Shown one piece after another: positions 40,158-51,312 of a DNA stretch of 64,000 nucleotides; position 1 is the stretch's first letter, and each line of letters begins with the position of its first letter. Under the pieces are notes generated by a model, which made no database searches, was not told the DNA's origin, and worked only from the letters and a program-made list of their open reading frames with translations. Source of the DNA: Atherix ibis. Lineage: Eukaryota > Arthropoda > Insecta > Diptera > Athericidae. The position numbers were made by a program, and so were the translations under genes. The stretch is taken from positions 65,878,220 to 65,942,219 of the forward strand of contig OY282609.1 of the NCBI GenBank assembly GCA_958298945.1, written 5' to 3'.

Positions 40158-41801
40158 AATTTCTAGTTTAATTAAATTAATAATTATTTATAAATCTAAA
40201 AAATACATTCATTTTAATTACTTCAACAAAAAAAATTCAAAAAACCATCTCGAAAAAAAAATCTGAATTTAACAAGATGGTGTGATGGTGTGTCGTGGTA
40301 AAGTTTGGTAAAAAAAGTATAATTTATTTTTATGTCTGGTTTACTTTATTTTTTTTTTAAAGAAAAATAATTGTTATAAACGAAGAAAAAGACTAATCAA
40401 AATAAATGAAAGAGACAAAGCTATGTATCATATGGTTTAGACTAGAAGCAAAAGTTAAATGTCCAAAATAAAAACCGAAAATAATTCTTTACGAAATAAT
40501 GGAGATTTCTAATATTATAATTATTTTTATAAGTAAAAATTAGCAATTTTTCTTTTTTCTTAACTTCGTGCATAAAATAAGAGAGTGAGCATTCCAATGT
40601 GCCTTTCAATACTTTGATCGATTTCGTTTCTATTATTATATCTCTGCTCAATTATTAAGAAAAAAAACACTTTGTCAGAGGTGAATATATTAAATTGAAT
40701 CGATATTATAATAATTATGAATTTACCAACATGTATGTATCTTTATTTAGTTTTCTAGTGTTATTATTATACATATATTAATGTGTGCACGCATTTCACA
40801 AAATGCGTCCATCCATACAAACACATACATACGTGTATGTATGCGCATTTCTTATATTCACTTAAGTTAATTTATTATTTAATTTGTTTGCATTTTTTTC
40901 AAATTGAAAAGAATCGAGTTTTTTTGCTTTTTTTTTTATGTATACATTTTCTTGTACAAAAACAAAATAAAATGATAGCATTTAATATAAAAATATTATA
41001 TAAAAAATATATATTATATAATTAATAAATTAAAAATATAATTAAGTTTTTTTCCCAATAATATTAACAATATTTTTTTTTATAAAATTTTATTTTAATT
41101 AGTGTGTATTGCATTTGAAAAACAAAATGAATGAAAATAACAAATGTGTGTGTTCTTCACATACGCAAAATATCATTTCTTTCCAACAAAAAAAAAAAAT
41201 TAACAAAAATGCATATGACAAAAAGAACAAACTTTTAAACACATTGCGAAAGCCAACAACTGATAGGTTATTAAGATTTTGAATAAAGTAAACCGCAAAT
41301 TGACAAAGAAAAAATTATTTAAAAAAAAAACAAACTAAATTATTTTGTTTTAAATTTTAGAAGAAAAAAAAAGTTTAATAAAAATATGAATTTTCGTACT
41401 TAACACTTCTTGAAATGGAAAATCATAAAATTATTAGTGTTGACGGATTGAAAAAGTTGCGAAACACAAATGAATAAATAACATGAATTTGTAATTTTAG
41501 TTTCATTCATTATCTGAAAAATGACAAATAGAAAACAGGAAACACTAACTAAAATGAAACAAAAATAAAGAAAAATTACTACTGTCGCCTTTCAGCATAT
41601 ATGTGTACATGCATACATGCATACATAAACATACTCGTATGTTGAAGAAAATGATATAAAATATGAAATTTAGATTTAAGTAAACATTACATGTTTAGAT
41701 ACAAATTATAACAAAAAATCAAGAAAAAATAAAATAAAATAATTTATAAATATTCGTTTTTTATTTTTTTATTTTATTATAATTATAAACCAATAGAGAG
41801 A
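40158..41801. other. Expanded 3' UTR and downstream spacer
   Basis: AT-rich sequence follows the expanded stop codon. A first candidate poly(A) signal AATAAA lies near 40401, with further AATAAA motifs beyond. The 3' end of the transcript cannot be fixed from sequence. No gene is supported; the frames at 40442-41025 are low-complexity. Confidence 0.55.
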
Positions 41802-42215
41802 GTATGGCAAATTTTGAATTTCCGCAGATTAAGTATATTGGATTTTCGATTTTTTTTGTGGCGTTATGTTGGTACTCATGTCTCTCACTTATGCCAACAA
41901 CTTCGGCCATTTTGAATGTTCAGTTAATTTTTGACAGCTGCTTTGATTGCACGTGTTTTGGTTCGTCTTCGATTTTTGCCCATTCCAAAAAATGGATCAA
42001 AGAATCTGTTTCGGGAACAAGAAAAATCACAGGGAGCCAGATCTGGGGAATACGGTGGCTGCGGCATTATTAGTGTATTGTTTTTGGCCAAAAATCCGCC
42101 ACTCATGATACACCACGCCCCTGTAATCGAAGAAAACTGTAAGTAAAATCTTCACATTATCGTGGGGCAGCTTCCATTGGGATGATTGAGCTTTGGTTTT
42201 CACGTCATAACCAAG
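41802..42215 (-). mobile_element. Foldback-type mariner copy F1 (fragment)
   Basis: A left end, degraded at its tip (GAGTATGGCAAATTTTG replaces GAGGTCTGTTCAAAAAGTATCGCGAATTTTG), leads through the usual 5' arm. It then passes the foldback junction in reverse (AATCTGTTTCGGGAACAAG, about 42003-42021). From there transposase reads on the minus strand from the YSPDLAP block back to ETKAQSS, with deletions in between. The element stops at about 42215 without a second arm. Confidence 0.82.
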
Positions 42216-42371
42216 TAATTGTTTTATTAAGATCTCCCAGGTAACTTCCTTTGTTACATTGTGGAATCATATTTCCATCAACCACCATCTCTTTAGGCAG
42301 TCTTAGCGATTATAATTTATAATATGACATTATAAATTATTGTACTTGAAGCTATTCGGCATTTTAATGGG
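42216..42371. other. Non-mariner sequence between two mariner pieces
   Basis: About 155 bp that matches neither mariner piece. It contains a short palindromic TTATAATTTATAATATGACATTATAAATTAT-type segment near 42310-42340. The origin is unknown. Confidence 0.4.
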
Positions 42372-43049
42372 CTTTTTTGCCCATTCCAAAAAATGGATCA
42401 AAGAATCTGTATCAAATTTTGTGTGAAAAAAAAACAAAATTAATTGCGCTACCTTGGACTGAAGCAACGTTTATCGGTGGTACAAAATGTTCTCAGAGGG
42501 CCGAGAAAAAGCGCGCCTAGTTCGGTCGAATGTGAAGGTTTTGCTTACAGCTTTCTTCGATTGTAGGGGCATGGTGCATCATGAGTTCTTGCCATAGGGT
42601 AGAACGGTCAATAAGGAATATTACCTGCAAGTTATGCGCAAGTTGCGCGAAGCAATCCTCCAGAAACGCCCGGAATTGTGGAAGAACAAAAATTGGCTTT
42701 TGCACCATGATAATGCCCCTGCTCACGCATCGTTGCTTGTGCGTGAATTTTTGGCCAAAAACAACACACTAATAATGTAGCAGCCACCGTATTCCCCAGA
42801 TCTGGCCCCTTGTGACTTTTTCTTTTTGAAAGGACGACGCTACGCTACGATTGAGGAGATAAAGACTGTATCGAAGGAAAACCTGAACAAGATCACAAAA
42901 AATGATTTTTTGAAGTGCTTTGAGGATGGCACAAGAGTAGAATATCTGGTGGGGATTACTTTGAAGGGGACAAAATAGATATTCATGAATAAATAAATAA
43001 TTTGTGAAAAAAACACAAAATTCGCGATACTTTTTGAACAGACCTCGTA
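42372..43049 (+). mobile_element. Mariner (DD34D) piece F2 with authentic right end
   Basis: Begins near the transposase start (CCCATTCCAAAAAATGGATC) and ends at ...ACAGACCTCG with TA at 43048-43049. Like the copy at 1045-2021 it retains the original transposase C-terminus (KGRRYATIEEIKT, LNKITKNDFLKCFED) and short right end. The HTH region is mostly deleted. Stops interrupt F-L-P-stop-G-R-T-V-N and I-M-stop-Q-P-P-Y-S-P-D, and a deletion removes a few codons after APCDFF. HHDNAPAHASLLVREF and YSPDLAPCDFF keep the second and third Asp. Confidence 0.87.
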
Positions 43050-43200
43050 TGTTGCTGTTATAGTTTTGCGATTAGTTGGGATGACGAAAGCATAAAACAT
43101 TGTATAAATGGGTCCAAGAATACTGCCTAGTGGATAACCAGCTGCAGTAGGGAATATTTTGAAATATTTACTTCAAAGTTATACTCGGCAATAACGGTGG
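43050..43200 (-). pseudogene. Jockey-type LINE reverse transcriptase fragment
   Basis: The minus strand reads FPTAAGYPLGSILGPIYTMF, followed by A-F-V-I-P-T-N. This corresponds to the reverse transcriptase motif A-G-V-P-Q-G-S-V-L-G-P of jockey-clade non-LTR elements. The upstream part (R-V-stop-L-stop-S-K-Y) has stops. The frame ends at the TA where the mariner at 42372-43049 begins, so the mariner probably inserted just before the catalytic A-D-D motif, which I did not find on the other side. Confidence 0.65.
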
Positions 43201-46200
43201 CAAAAGCATTTAATGAAGGGAAATGAAAGAAGCTTTTGAGTTTCTAGCGCAGTTCAGAATGCCAACGCGATCAAGGACTATATAGTTGACCAACATCATC
43301 AACTAATAAGGTTTGAAATGTTAAATTGAGCGATACTCGAAAGTTGTCTGCAACAAAAGTTTTAAAATAAAGAATTTTTTTGAATCTGAGGTCTTATCTT
43401 TTATCTGACACAATATCTGGTCAACAGTAACTGAGATAAGCACGAGGTGAATTTATAATTTCAATTAACCCATAAGGCGTGATTTACAACTTTAATTTAA
43501 AAAATTATATTATGTAAGTCTTCTGTACCGATAAAACCTTTCAGTAAAATAATAAACAAAATAAAAAGGTTTTTAAATATATAATTAATTTTTAGACATT
43601 AAATTTTCATTCTACTCATCTTCGATATCCCTTTTTAAATTATATTTATTAAAAATATGTTATGAAAATAATGCTACCTTTTTCATTTGTGAAAATTTCT
43701 TGACGTTATTTGACATCTAGAAACAAAAAACGGTTTAATTGCCCAATTGACGCAGAGACTCGTGACATTTTTTTTTTTCATTACGATGTGCTTTTTTGGC
43801 GTTGATAAGAATTAAAATAATAATAAAACTGTTTTGTGTAGATTATTTAATAATTAAACTGTTTTTTTTTTCGCTTGGAAATTTGAATAAATTTTTTTCC
43901 GTGCAAAAAATAAGCGCAAAGTTCGTATTAAATTTTGATATATGGAAGAAGTGGTAGTAAATGGAAAATACCACATTTGATATTTTATGTGCAAACTCCT
44001 GCGACAAAATCATACTTTGAATATTTTTATGTTTATGATATTTCTAACTTAAAATATTATTTCCAAGTGAGAGAGGGGTATTTTTAACTATGATATTTTG
44101 TTATTGCTGTTGTTGGTTTTAGGATTTAATTCTTTGAAAAATTCCAATGAATTGTAACTTGAAAAAATTCTATTTTATTGTTGCTGAGTAATAAAATCGA
44201 TCTTATCAAAGAAAATATTTATGATACAAATACACATAATAACTTAATTTTTGGTAATTAAAATTGCTAGAACATCCGGCGGGGAACAGGGCAAAATATG
44301 TTCCATCAGATGGGCAAGAATCTTTTGCCAAAAACAAGATCAGTTTTTTAACTCTTCAAATAAAACAATAACTTTAGGGAGAATAACCTGAATATACTCG
44401 TAATAAATACATATTCACAGAATACAAATAATTGATCGCAATTTTTTTTTTTTGAATATTTTCAAAATGATAAAGGAGAAAATGCGTAAAATATAAATTA
44501 TTTTATATGTGATTATTTGCGGAAATATGTGAGAGTTTATATTTGCTCGAATTTTGCCTGGACACCATACAGATACCATTAAGACAATATAGTTGTATGT
44601 ATATATAAGCAAATGCGATAGTGAACCATACAATGTAATAGAATCTCATTATGACCCCAAAACTGATAACCTTCAGAACGACGAGAACGCTTAAAGGAAA
44701 ACTTTATGAAAATTATCAGAGAACGTCTTTGGAAGTTGAATTGATTTTGGACGGTAATTTCTTCGCTTACTGATAAACGCCCTTTCAGTTCAATAAATTT
44801 TTCCAAACTTAATAGATTCAATTTGGTTTGCTTAAAAATACAACTGTCGATTCGTAATAATTCTCTAGTTCATTATAATAAAATTACGCTAAACAGTGTA
44901 AACAAACAAAGTAAATAAATAAAATATTCTCGTGTTTTACGAAGAAATTCCTTCAATTAAAATGAATAACAATTAATAAAACCTATTATAAATTGCACAA
45001 TAATTTGTCGTGCAAAATAATACCATAAAAAAAATATATATATAAAAAATTAAGTAAAAATTATATTCGGTGTTTTTTTTGATTGGTGGCACTTTTTTTT
45101 TGAAAAAAAAAAAAATAATAAAACAAAATAAAAATAAAAACAAGCGCTCTAATTTCGTTAATAAGGATATAATATAAACAGAAAATGTTGATAAGATTAC
45201 TATATGTAAAGCTACTTCTAGGAAGATTTTTTATGCATTTGGATGAATAATAAAGCTACACATACTTTTGAATAAACAAAAATCAGATCATCATTGTAAG
45301 TTAACAAAAAAAGTAATTTTTTTTTTAATTACTATAATTAGTAAAAAATAATAATTTAAAAAATAAAATAATGGAGTACAATTTATACGTTAATTCAGTC
45401 CAAAATTTACTTATATACACGTACGTGTTGTAATTTAAATGAATTATATTATATCATTGTTACAATCAAGTGAAAAATTATCAATAAAAACTTATTATAA
45501 AATGTGAACTGGGAAGTTCAATCAGTTTCACTGCTTTCACACATGATTGAAAAGAATGATAAGAAATATTATGTATTTTATGTACAACTAACTTTAGAAT
45601 TAGAAGAAAAGATTACAATGAAAATATGGTATTTCATTAATGGGGCTCTCTGTCGTTTGCTTTAGAATTTTATACAAATTCGCGACAATGTTATACAAAT
45701 TGAAGGATTTATACAGAAAATATTTATGAATTCTATGTGCATATAATAATGCACAATAATTCCTATTAGTAACGATATACAAAATAAGAAGCAGGCACAG
45801 ATCCGATTCCAACAGTTCTTCTTTAGTGATTAAAAATATTTAGACTAAAAATAATTTCAAAAATTTCTTTTATAAAAGTAATATTATTTTTAGCTCTTCG
45901 TTTGCAATACTTTCTTCTTTATGTTACAAAATAAAATATATATTAAATCCAAATATGTCATGTTCTTTTGTGAAATAAAATAATTTTTCCCTAAATAAAT
46001 ATTGTTCAATATGTCAATTATAGGTCAAAAATCAAACTTTAATCAGCTTGTCCAAATTGGGAATGAAAGAATAACAAATTTTATAGCATTGCGAGGTTAA
46101 AATTTTAAGATTCCATCTAATGATAAAACCCCCAAAAAAAATTTTTTTTACGAATTCAATTATTTCAATAATAAATTTGAGCTTTAAGCCGAACCAAAAA

Positions 46201-47445
46201 AATTAATGAGATAAGACAAATACGTCCAAAATAGACAGTTTTGCAATTAAAGTTCATAAAAAGATATTCATTCAGGAGTAAAGGCGATTTTATTTTGTAA
46301 ATTATAAATCAACTTTATCATTCAATACTCGTGTCAATTAGTATGGATACAGAATTTTTTTGTAAATCCCTAAAAATAAATATAATTGCAAAAACACACA
46401 GAAAATATATTAAAGCCCATATTTCAAAAATAATTACCTGACAGAAAAAGTTTTGTAAAATATTTAGTAACAAAATAAGTGCTCTGTGTTCAAATCCAGC
46501 TAGTAACATTTCCTGGGTACTCTTTCGTTGTCGCCAAATGGTCTGAGTTGTGATGGCACTAAGAATTTACATTCATTTTAAACATTACTAAAAAAAATGT
46601 ATTAATTTAGAAAATGAAAAATTAATAATTTACTTAATTTAGAAAATTACTAAATTTTCTTTTGTTACATTAAATTAAGACAAATTTGTAATTTTTACCT
46701 TATGTGCGGTCTTACGTATAAGTATAATATTACGACATATAATTAATGGTGAATTATTTTTATAGATTAATCTTTTTGCCTATAGACTAAAAACAAACCA
46801 TGATTAATGTTATTGTTTATCATATAAGAAATTGAAATTTTATTTCTATTGTATTTGTATTCGGCCATTAAAACGCGTTAATATTGATAACCCAAAACCC
46901 GGAGACAAAATTGACAGCAGTACAAAAAAAAAATAATTAAAGACGCATGAAAGAAAATATACCACAAAATTTAATTTCAATTCTATGCTATCACAAAAAA
47001 AAACCTAAACTTTACAAAAAAAAAAAACACCAAATATTAAGAAAAAAAATTGAAAATATTAAATCTGCGAATCTTCAGGAGAATTAGCGCATTTAGTTTT
47101 TTTTTCTACTTTCCTGAAGAACATAAAAAGAAGCTGATAAGGAAATATTTTTTTTTTTTTTTTTTGGGTATGTACAAAATTTAATTTTTTTACTCTACAT
47201 CAGTAGATGTAAAGATGCATGAAAAGGAAATGGGTGAGAGGAACAACTGATGTCTGTACTCAAAATAAAATAAAAAAAAATTAGCTATAAAATTAATACT
47301 TCTGTTTTAGCATTAATATTTTCTACTAATATTACCCCTCATAATTAGAAGACCCTAGATAAAAGGTGTTAGTGTATCACATAAGTGAATTTACAAAGAA
47401 AAAAAAGTAAATGTAATAAAAATTATTAATTTATTTTTCTTACAG
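43201..47445. other. Intergenic spacer
   Basis: A 4.2-kb AT-rich spacer with homopolymer runs (45080-45125, 47140-47170) and no supported gene, apart from the SINE-like fragment listed separately at 46480-46575. The small minus-strand frames at 44415-44821 and 45600-45812 are not recognised. Confidence 0.55.
46480..46575 (+). repeat. SINE-like fragment related to the one at 15283-15496
   Basis: A B-box-like GTGTTCAAATCC is followed by GGGTACTC and then TTGTCGCCAAATGGTCTGAG and GGCACTAAGAA. This parallels the 3' half of the element at 15283 (TTGTCGCCAAATGGCCCTTAG ... GACACTTAGAA). The 5' head is missing or diverged. Confidence 0.5.
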
Positions 47446-47626
47446 AATCGTTGCTATATTACACTCGATAAGCGATTCAATTTTAATTGCGGAACATTTG
47501 CTAGCCAAGTGATTGGAAAACGCATAATTAAACAGTCGTTGAACAGCATTAATATCATCCTCGCCCTCAACAATAACAGCAACAACGACAACACCAAAGT
47601 TAACCACAAAAAGTTAAACTGATAAA
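47446..47626 (+). other. Probable 5' UTR exon start of the carrier gene
   Basis: A strong acceptor (TTTATTTTTCTTACAG) ends at 47445. The 180 bp that follow up to the ATG are less AT-biased and contain an AACAACAACGACAACACC tract typical of fly 5' UTRs. An upstream noncoding exon is implied but not located. Confidence 0.5.
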
Positions 47627-49122
47627 ATGGCACTGGATTTTCTAGCTGGATGTTTGGGAGGTATTTATTTATGTAAAAGTTACTAATACGGAATTGAATT
47701 TGATATAGCGCATTAGGTAAAATTTTTTTTTTTTTTTATATTAGTGACAGCTTTAAAATCTGTTCTTAATAAAAAAAAAAAATTAATAATAAAAAACTGA
47801 TAGGATCTGTACTGAACGTACCACTTTGGCATTTGCGCTTATAAGAAATTCAATAAAATTTCATGACAATCTATCAGTCACAATTCGACAATGCTCTTTT
47901 GCCAACAATTAAATATCTTAATGTAGATTTTTTAAAATTCCAGGCTGTGCTGGGGTATTGGTTGGGCATCCCTTCGATACAGCCAAAGTTCATATACAAA
48001 CTCAGAACTCAAAACGACCAATTTACAAAGGAACATTCCACTGTCTTCGCACCCTAGTAGCAAAAGATTCAGTTCGTGGACTTTATCGTGGCATGTCAAG
48101 CCCAATTGCTGGCGTTGCCTTCGTAAATGCTATCGTTTTTGGTGTCTATGGAAATGTTCAGAGGTGCTCAGATGATCCGAGTTCATTGAAAACGCACATA
48201 GTTGCTGGAGCAACAGCTGGCCTGGTCCAAAGCGTAATCTGTTCACCAATGGAGTTGGCTAAAACACGATTACAACTTCAAAGTAATAATGTTGGGAGTT
48301 CACAAGCATGCTATAAGGGACCACTTCAATGTTTGTCTCACATAAGAAAAACTGAAGGATTTCGGGGCATATTTCGCGGTCTAGGCATTACAGCTGCACG
48401 TGACGTACCAGGTGAATTTCAAATAATTTTTAATGTTTTTTTTTTTAATTAATAAAAAAATGTATAATAAATTAGGATTCGCCAGCTACTTTGTTTCTTA
48501 TGAGTTAATGACAAGTCACACATCGACACCAAGTGCTCTACTCACTTTGACCGCTGGCGGTTTTGCTGGAGCATTTTCGTGGTTAATCACATTTCCGATC
48601 GATGTTATTAAATCCAGACTACAAGCTGATGGCTTAACAGGTACACGACAATATAATGGAGCTATTGACTGTCTACAAAAAGGATATCAATCTGAAGGTG
48701 CTGGATTTCTAATGCGGGGACTATCATCAGCCTTGGTGCGTGCTTTCCCGATGAATGCAGCTTGTTTCTTTGTTGTATCGCAGACAATGCGTTTCTTTGA
48801 TAAATACAATAATGTCAGTTTGAATATAAGTCAGCCAGAACCATTAACGGTAATAGCTTCCATTTCACAACAGCCATCAAAGACAAAATTATATAATCAA
48901 CTCAGTTATCATAGAAAGCCCGAACAACATAAATCGAATACAATCCGAAGTCTAGTATTTTTGGGTGCTTTCAGCGAGGCCGTTTGCAGTTCTGAAATCT
49001 TAGAATTGGCCAACGATCTCTATGATGATACGTACAGTTTATACGATTTCAATACGCACACATACCAAAGATTAGATACGAATAATAACGATAGTGAAAT
49101 AATGTTAATTTTAGGTAATTAA
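47627..49122 (+). CDS. Mitochondrial carrier family protein (basic amino acid carrier type)
   Basis: The exons are 47627-47660, 47944-48411 and 48476-49122. All introns are GT-AG and phase 1, giving 382 codons. The ATG is followed by M-A-L-D-F-L-A-G-C-L-G-G, the standard start of this subfamily. Three tandem carrier repeats of about 100 residues each carry the P-x-[D/E]-x-x-[K/R] signature: HPFDTAKV at 21-27, SPMELAKTR at 113-121, FPIDVIKSR at 207-215. Six transmembrane helices and inner-membrane location follow from the family. The best match by memory is the SLC25A29/45/48-like group, Drosophila CG4995, thought to move basic amino acids or acylcarnitines; the substrate is not read from sequence. 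A ~110-residue hydrophilic C-terminal tail exceeds a minimal carrier but is also a feature of CG4995. A poly(A) signal AATAAA lies at 49297-49302. Intact. Confidence 0.93.
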
Positions 49123-49467
49123 GTATAAAAAGATTTTTATTTTTTCTTCAAATAGATAATGACTGATTTATTAAGTTTAGGAGCTCCAAAAATTTTGTTT
49201 CTTCTTTCGAATCCTACTACCAACTCAAACCCGCCCTATCTGTTCATCCCCTATTAGCTAATATGCTCGTTTTATTTTTAAGAAGATTAAAAATTCAATA
49301 AAAATATAGAGTTAAATAGGTACAATCTAGATTTTTAAGTATAGTAAATTTATTTATATTTTTAATTGTTATTAAATTATATTTATATAAAAAAATTGGT
49401 TCTATTTTTAAACAATACTAAAAGTTTCTACACAATTTTACTAATCCGTAAGTGTATTATGGTGTAT

Positions 49468-50760
49468 TACGAGGGTCATTCAACAAGTACTTAGCCTACA
49501 AAAGAAAAACGAAAATTTTGGAAAGGTGGCAATTTATTTTTCCACATAATCTCCTTCAAGCTAGATATACTTGGCCCAGTGATGCTCTAACTTTCTTAAC
49601 CCGTCCAAAACATAAATTTTCTCGAGGGAAGCAAAATAGGCCTCCGTGGCGACGATGACCTCCTCATTCGACCCAAATCTATTCCCTGCGAGTGATTTTT
49701 TCAGGTTTGGAAACAAAAAGTAGTCACAGGGCGCCAAATCTGGAGAGTACGGTGGATGGGGCAGCAATTCGTAGCGCAATTCGACCAATTTGGCCATGGC
49801 GACGGCGGAGGTGTGAGCCGGCGCGTTGTCGTGGTGGAACAGCGTTTTTTTCTTCGCAAAGCGGGGCCGCTTTTTCTTCAATTCGACGTCAAATCGGCCT
49901 AATAAGTCAACATAGTAGCGCCCCGTGATTGTTTTACCCTTCTCGAGGTAATCGATGTGGATCACACCTTGTAAATCCCAGAAAACGGTGGCCATCACCT
50001 TTCCGGCCGATCGAACAGTCTTCGCCTTCTTCGGATCACGTTCGCCGGGTGAAGTCCACTGTTTCGACTGTTCCTTGGTCTCTGGTGTGTACCAGTGAAT
50101 CCATGTTTCGTCGACGGTCACGAAACGATGCAAGAACTCCGCTGGATTGCGCTGAAACAGCGCCAAACACGTCGCCGATGTGGTCTCACGGTTGCGCTTG
50201 TTTTCCGGTGTGAGCAAACGCGGCACCCATCGCGCCGACAGCTTTCTCATGCCCAGTTCTTCGTGTAGAATATGATGCACCGTTCCTATTGCGATGCCCA
50301 CAGTCTCAGCTATCTCGTGAACCTTCAATCGACGGTCTGCCAACACGAGATCATGGACTTTTTTAACGTTTTCCTCCGTAGCAGCCGTTTTCGGGGCACC
50401 TGGGCGTGTCTCATCAAAAACCGACGTGCGGCCACGAACAAACTCGTTGAACCAATTCTTGACGGTCGCCATCGAAGGAGAAGAGTCACCATACACAGCA
50501 TCCAAGCGATCTTTGATTTTGCTGCGCGTTTTCCCTTCCAAAAACAAGAATCTTATCACCGAACGATATTGTTCTTTTTCCATTTTTGTACAACCGACCG
50601 ACACGCTCGCTTTCAAAGGCTCTCAAAACAAAACCAATGAAGGGAATCGACTGAAGCTTTGACAGTAAGCTACTAAAATGTACTGCACGATGGTAAATTT
50701 CTTTTGTGAAAGCAGTTCCATCGGGCGGTAAGGCTAAGTACTTGTTGAATGACCCTCATA
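49468..50760 (-). mobile_element. Near-intact mariner, Himar1-like group, distinct from other copies
   Basis: TA at 49468-49469 and 50759-50760 bounds a ~1.29-kb element. The left end is CGAGGGTCATTCAACAAG. The right end is the complement with one change (TGAGGGTCATTCAACAAG). The GC content is clearly higher than the flanks, and the transposase frame is almost undamaged, pointing to recent arrival. It sits downstream of the carrier gene and upstream of CCDC40. Confidence 0.96.
49561..50583 (-). CDS. Mariner transposase, 340 codons, one late premature stop
   Basis: This is a cut-and-paste transposase acting at TA sites through the DDD nuclease. The start M-E-K-E-Q-Y-R-S (50583) is chosen over upstream in-frame codons because family members begin there. 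The N-terminal HTH region (about 1-110) is followed by the linker RWVPRLL (118-124). The catalytic residues are Asp158 (TVDETWIHW), Asp252 (HHDNAPAHT) and Asp287 (LAPCDYFLF), with 34 residues between the last two. A TAG (49561-49563) ends the frame at codon 341. Beyond it the same frame continues L-E-G-D-Y-V-E-K and then TAA, the usual C-terminus of the family. So the only visible lesion is this nonsense codon, costing about nine residues. Whether it is active cannot be judged. Confidence 0.93.
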   Translation of the reverse strand: MEKEQYRSVIRFLFLEGKTRSKIKDRLDAVYGDSSPSMATVKNWFNEFVRGRTSVFDETRPGAPKTAATEENVKKVHDLVLADRRLKVHEIAETVGIAIGTVHHILHEELGMRKLSARWVPRLLTPENKRNRETTSATCLALFQRNPAEFLHRFVTVDETWIHWYTPETKEQSKQWTSPGERDPKKAKTVRSAGKVMATVFWDLQGVIHIDYLEKGKTITGRYYVDLLGRFDVELKKKRPRFAKKKTLFHHDNAPAHTSAVAMAKLVELRYELLPHPPYSPDLAPCDYFLFPNLKKSLAGNRFGSNEEVIVATEAYFASLEKIYVLDGLRKLEHHWAKYI

Positions 50761-51312
50761 TATCGCGGAAATCTTATAAATATGGAAACATTGCTATTTC
50801 AATATATCGCATCAAAAACAAAACAAAATATATTTAAATTTTCTTCGTTTTTATGAATTTTAATGAAATAGAGATATCTCTGATTTTAAAAGTAATTAAA
50901 TAATTTAGAGTTTTCGAACTTAAAAATTGAACAGAACGGATTTGTATCGTCAGATTGTTATTGTTTTAATGACATAGTTTTAACAAAAGTATATGAATTT
51001 ATATGTGGTGGTTGAAAGCGGTATTTAGTAAATAAACTATTTTAAATGCATTGGCAATTACGAACAAAAACTGTCACTATGGTTACGCCACATAATTAAT
51101 TATTATTATTAAAATATGTGTAACTATAGTACCCATCGTGACATTGGTGCATTTATACTCCTATATGTATATTTAAAAATACAAACTAGGCAAGCTTAGC
51201 CCAGAAACTAATTGTCAACATATAAATATTATATGTTAAAAATTGCGTTAATCAAGGACGGTCACCTATTAATCAAATCATATAATTTGTTGAATCAATA
51301 CTGGCTGAGACC
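50761..51312. other. Upstream region of CCDC40
   Basis: About 550 bp between the mariner and the CCDC40 ATG. It presumably holds the CCDC40 promoter and 5' UTR, since no upstream splice acceptor is needed to explain the start. No specific site is recognised. The right mariner end lies ~550 bp upstream of the start codon, so the insertion may sit in or near the promoter. Confidence 0.5.
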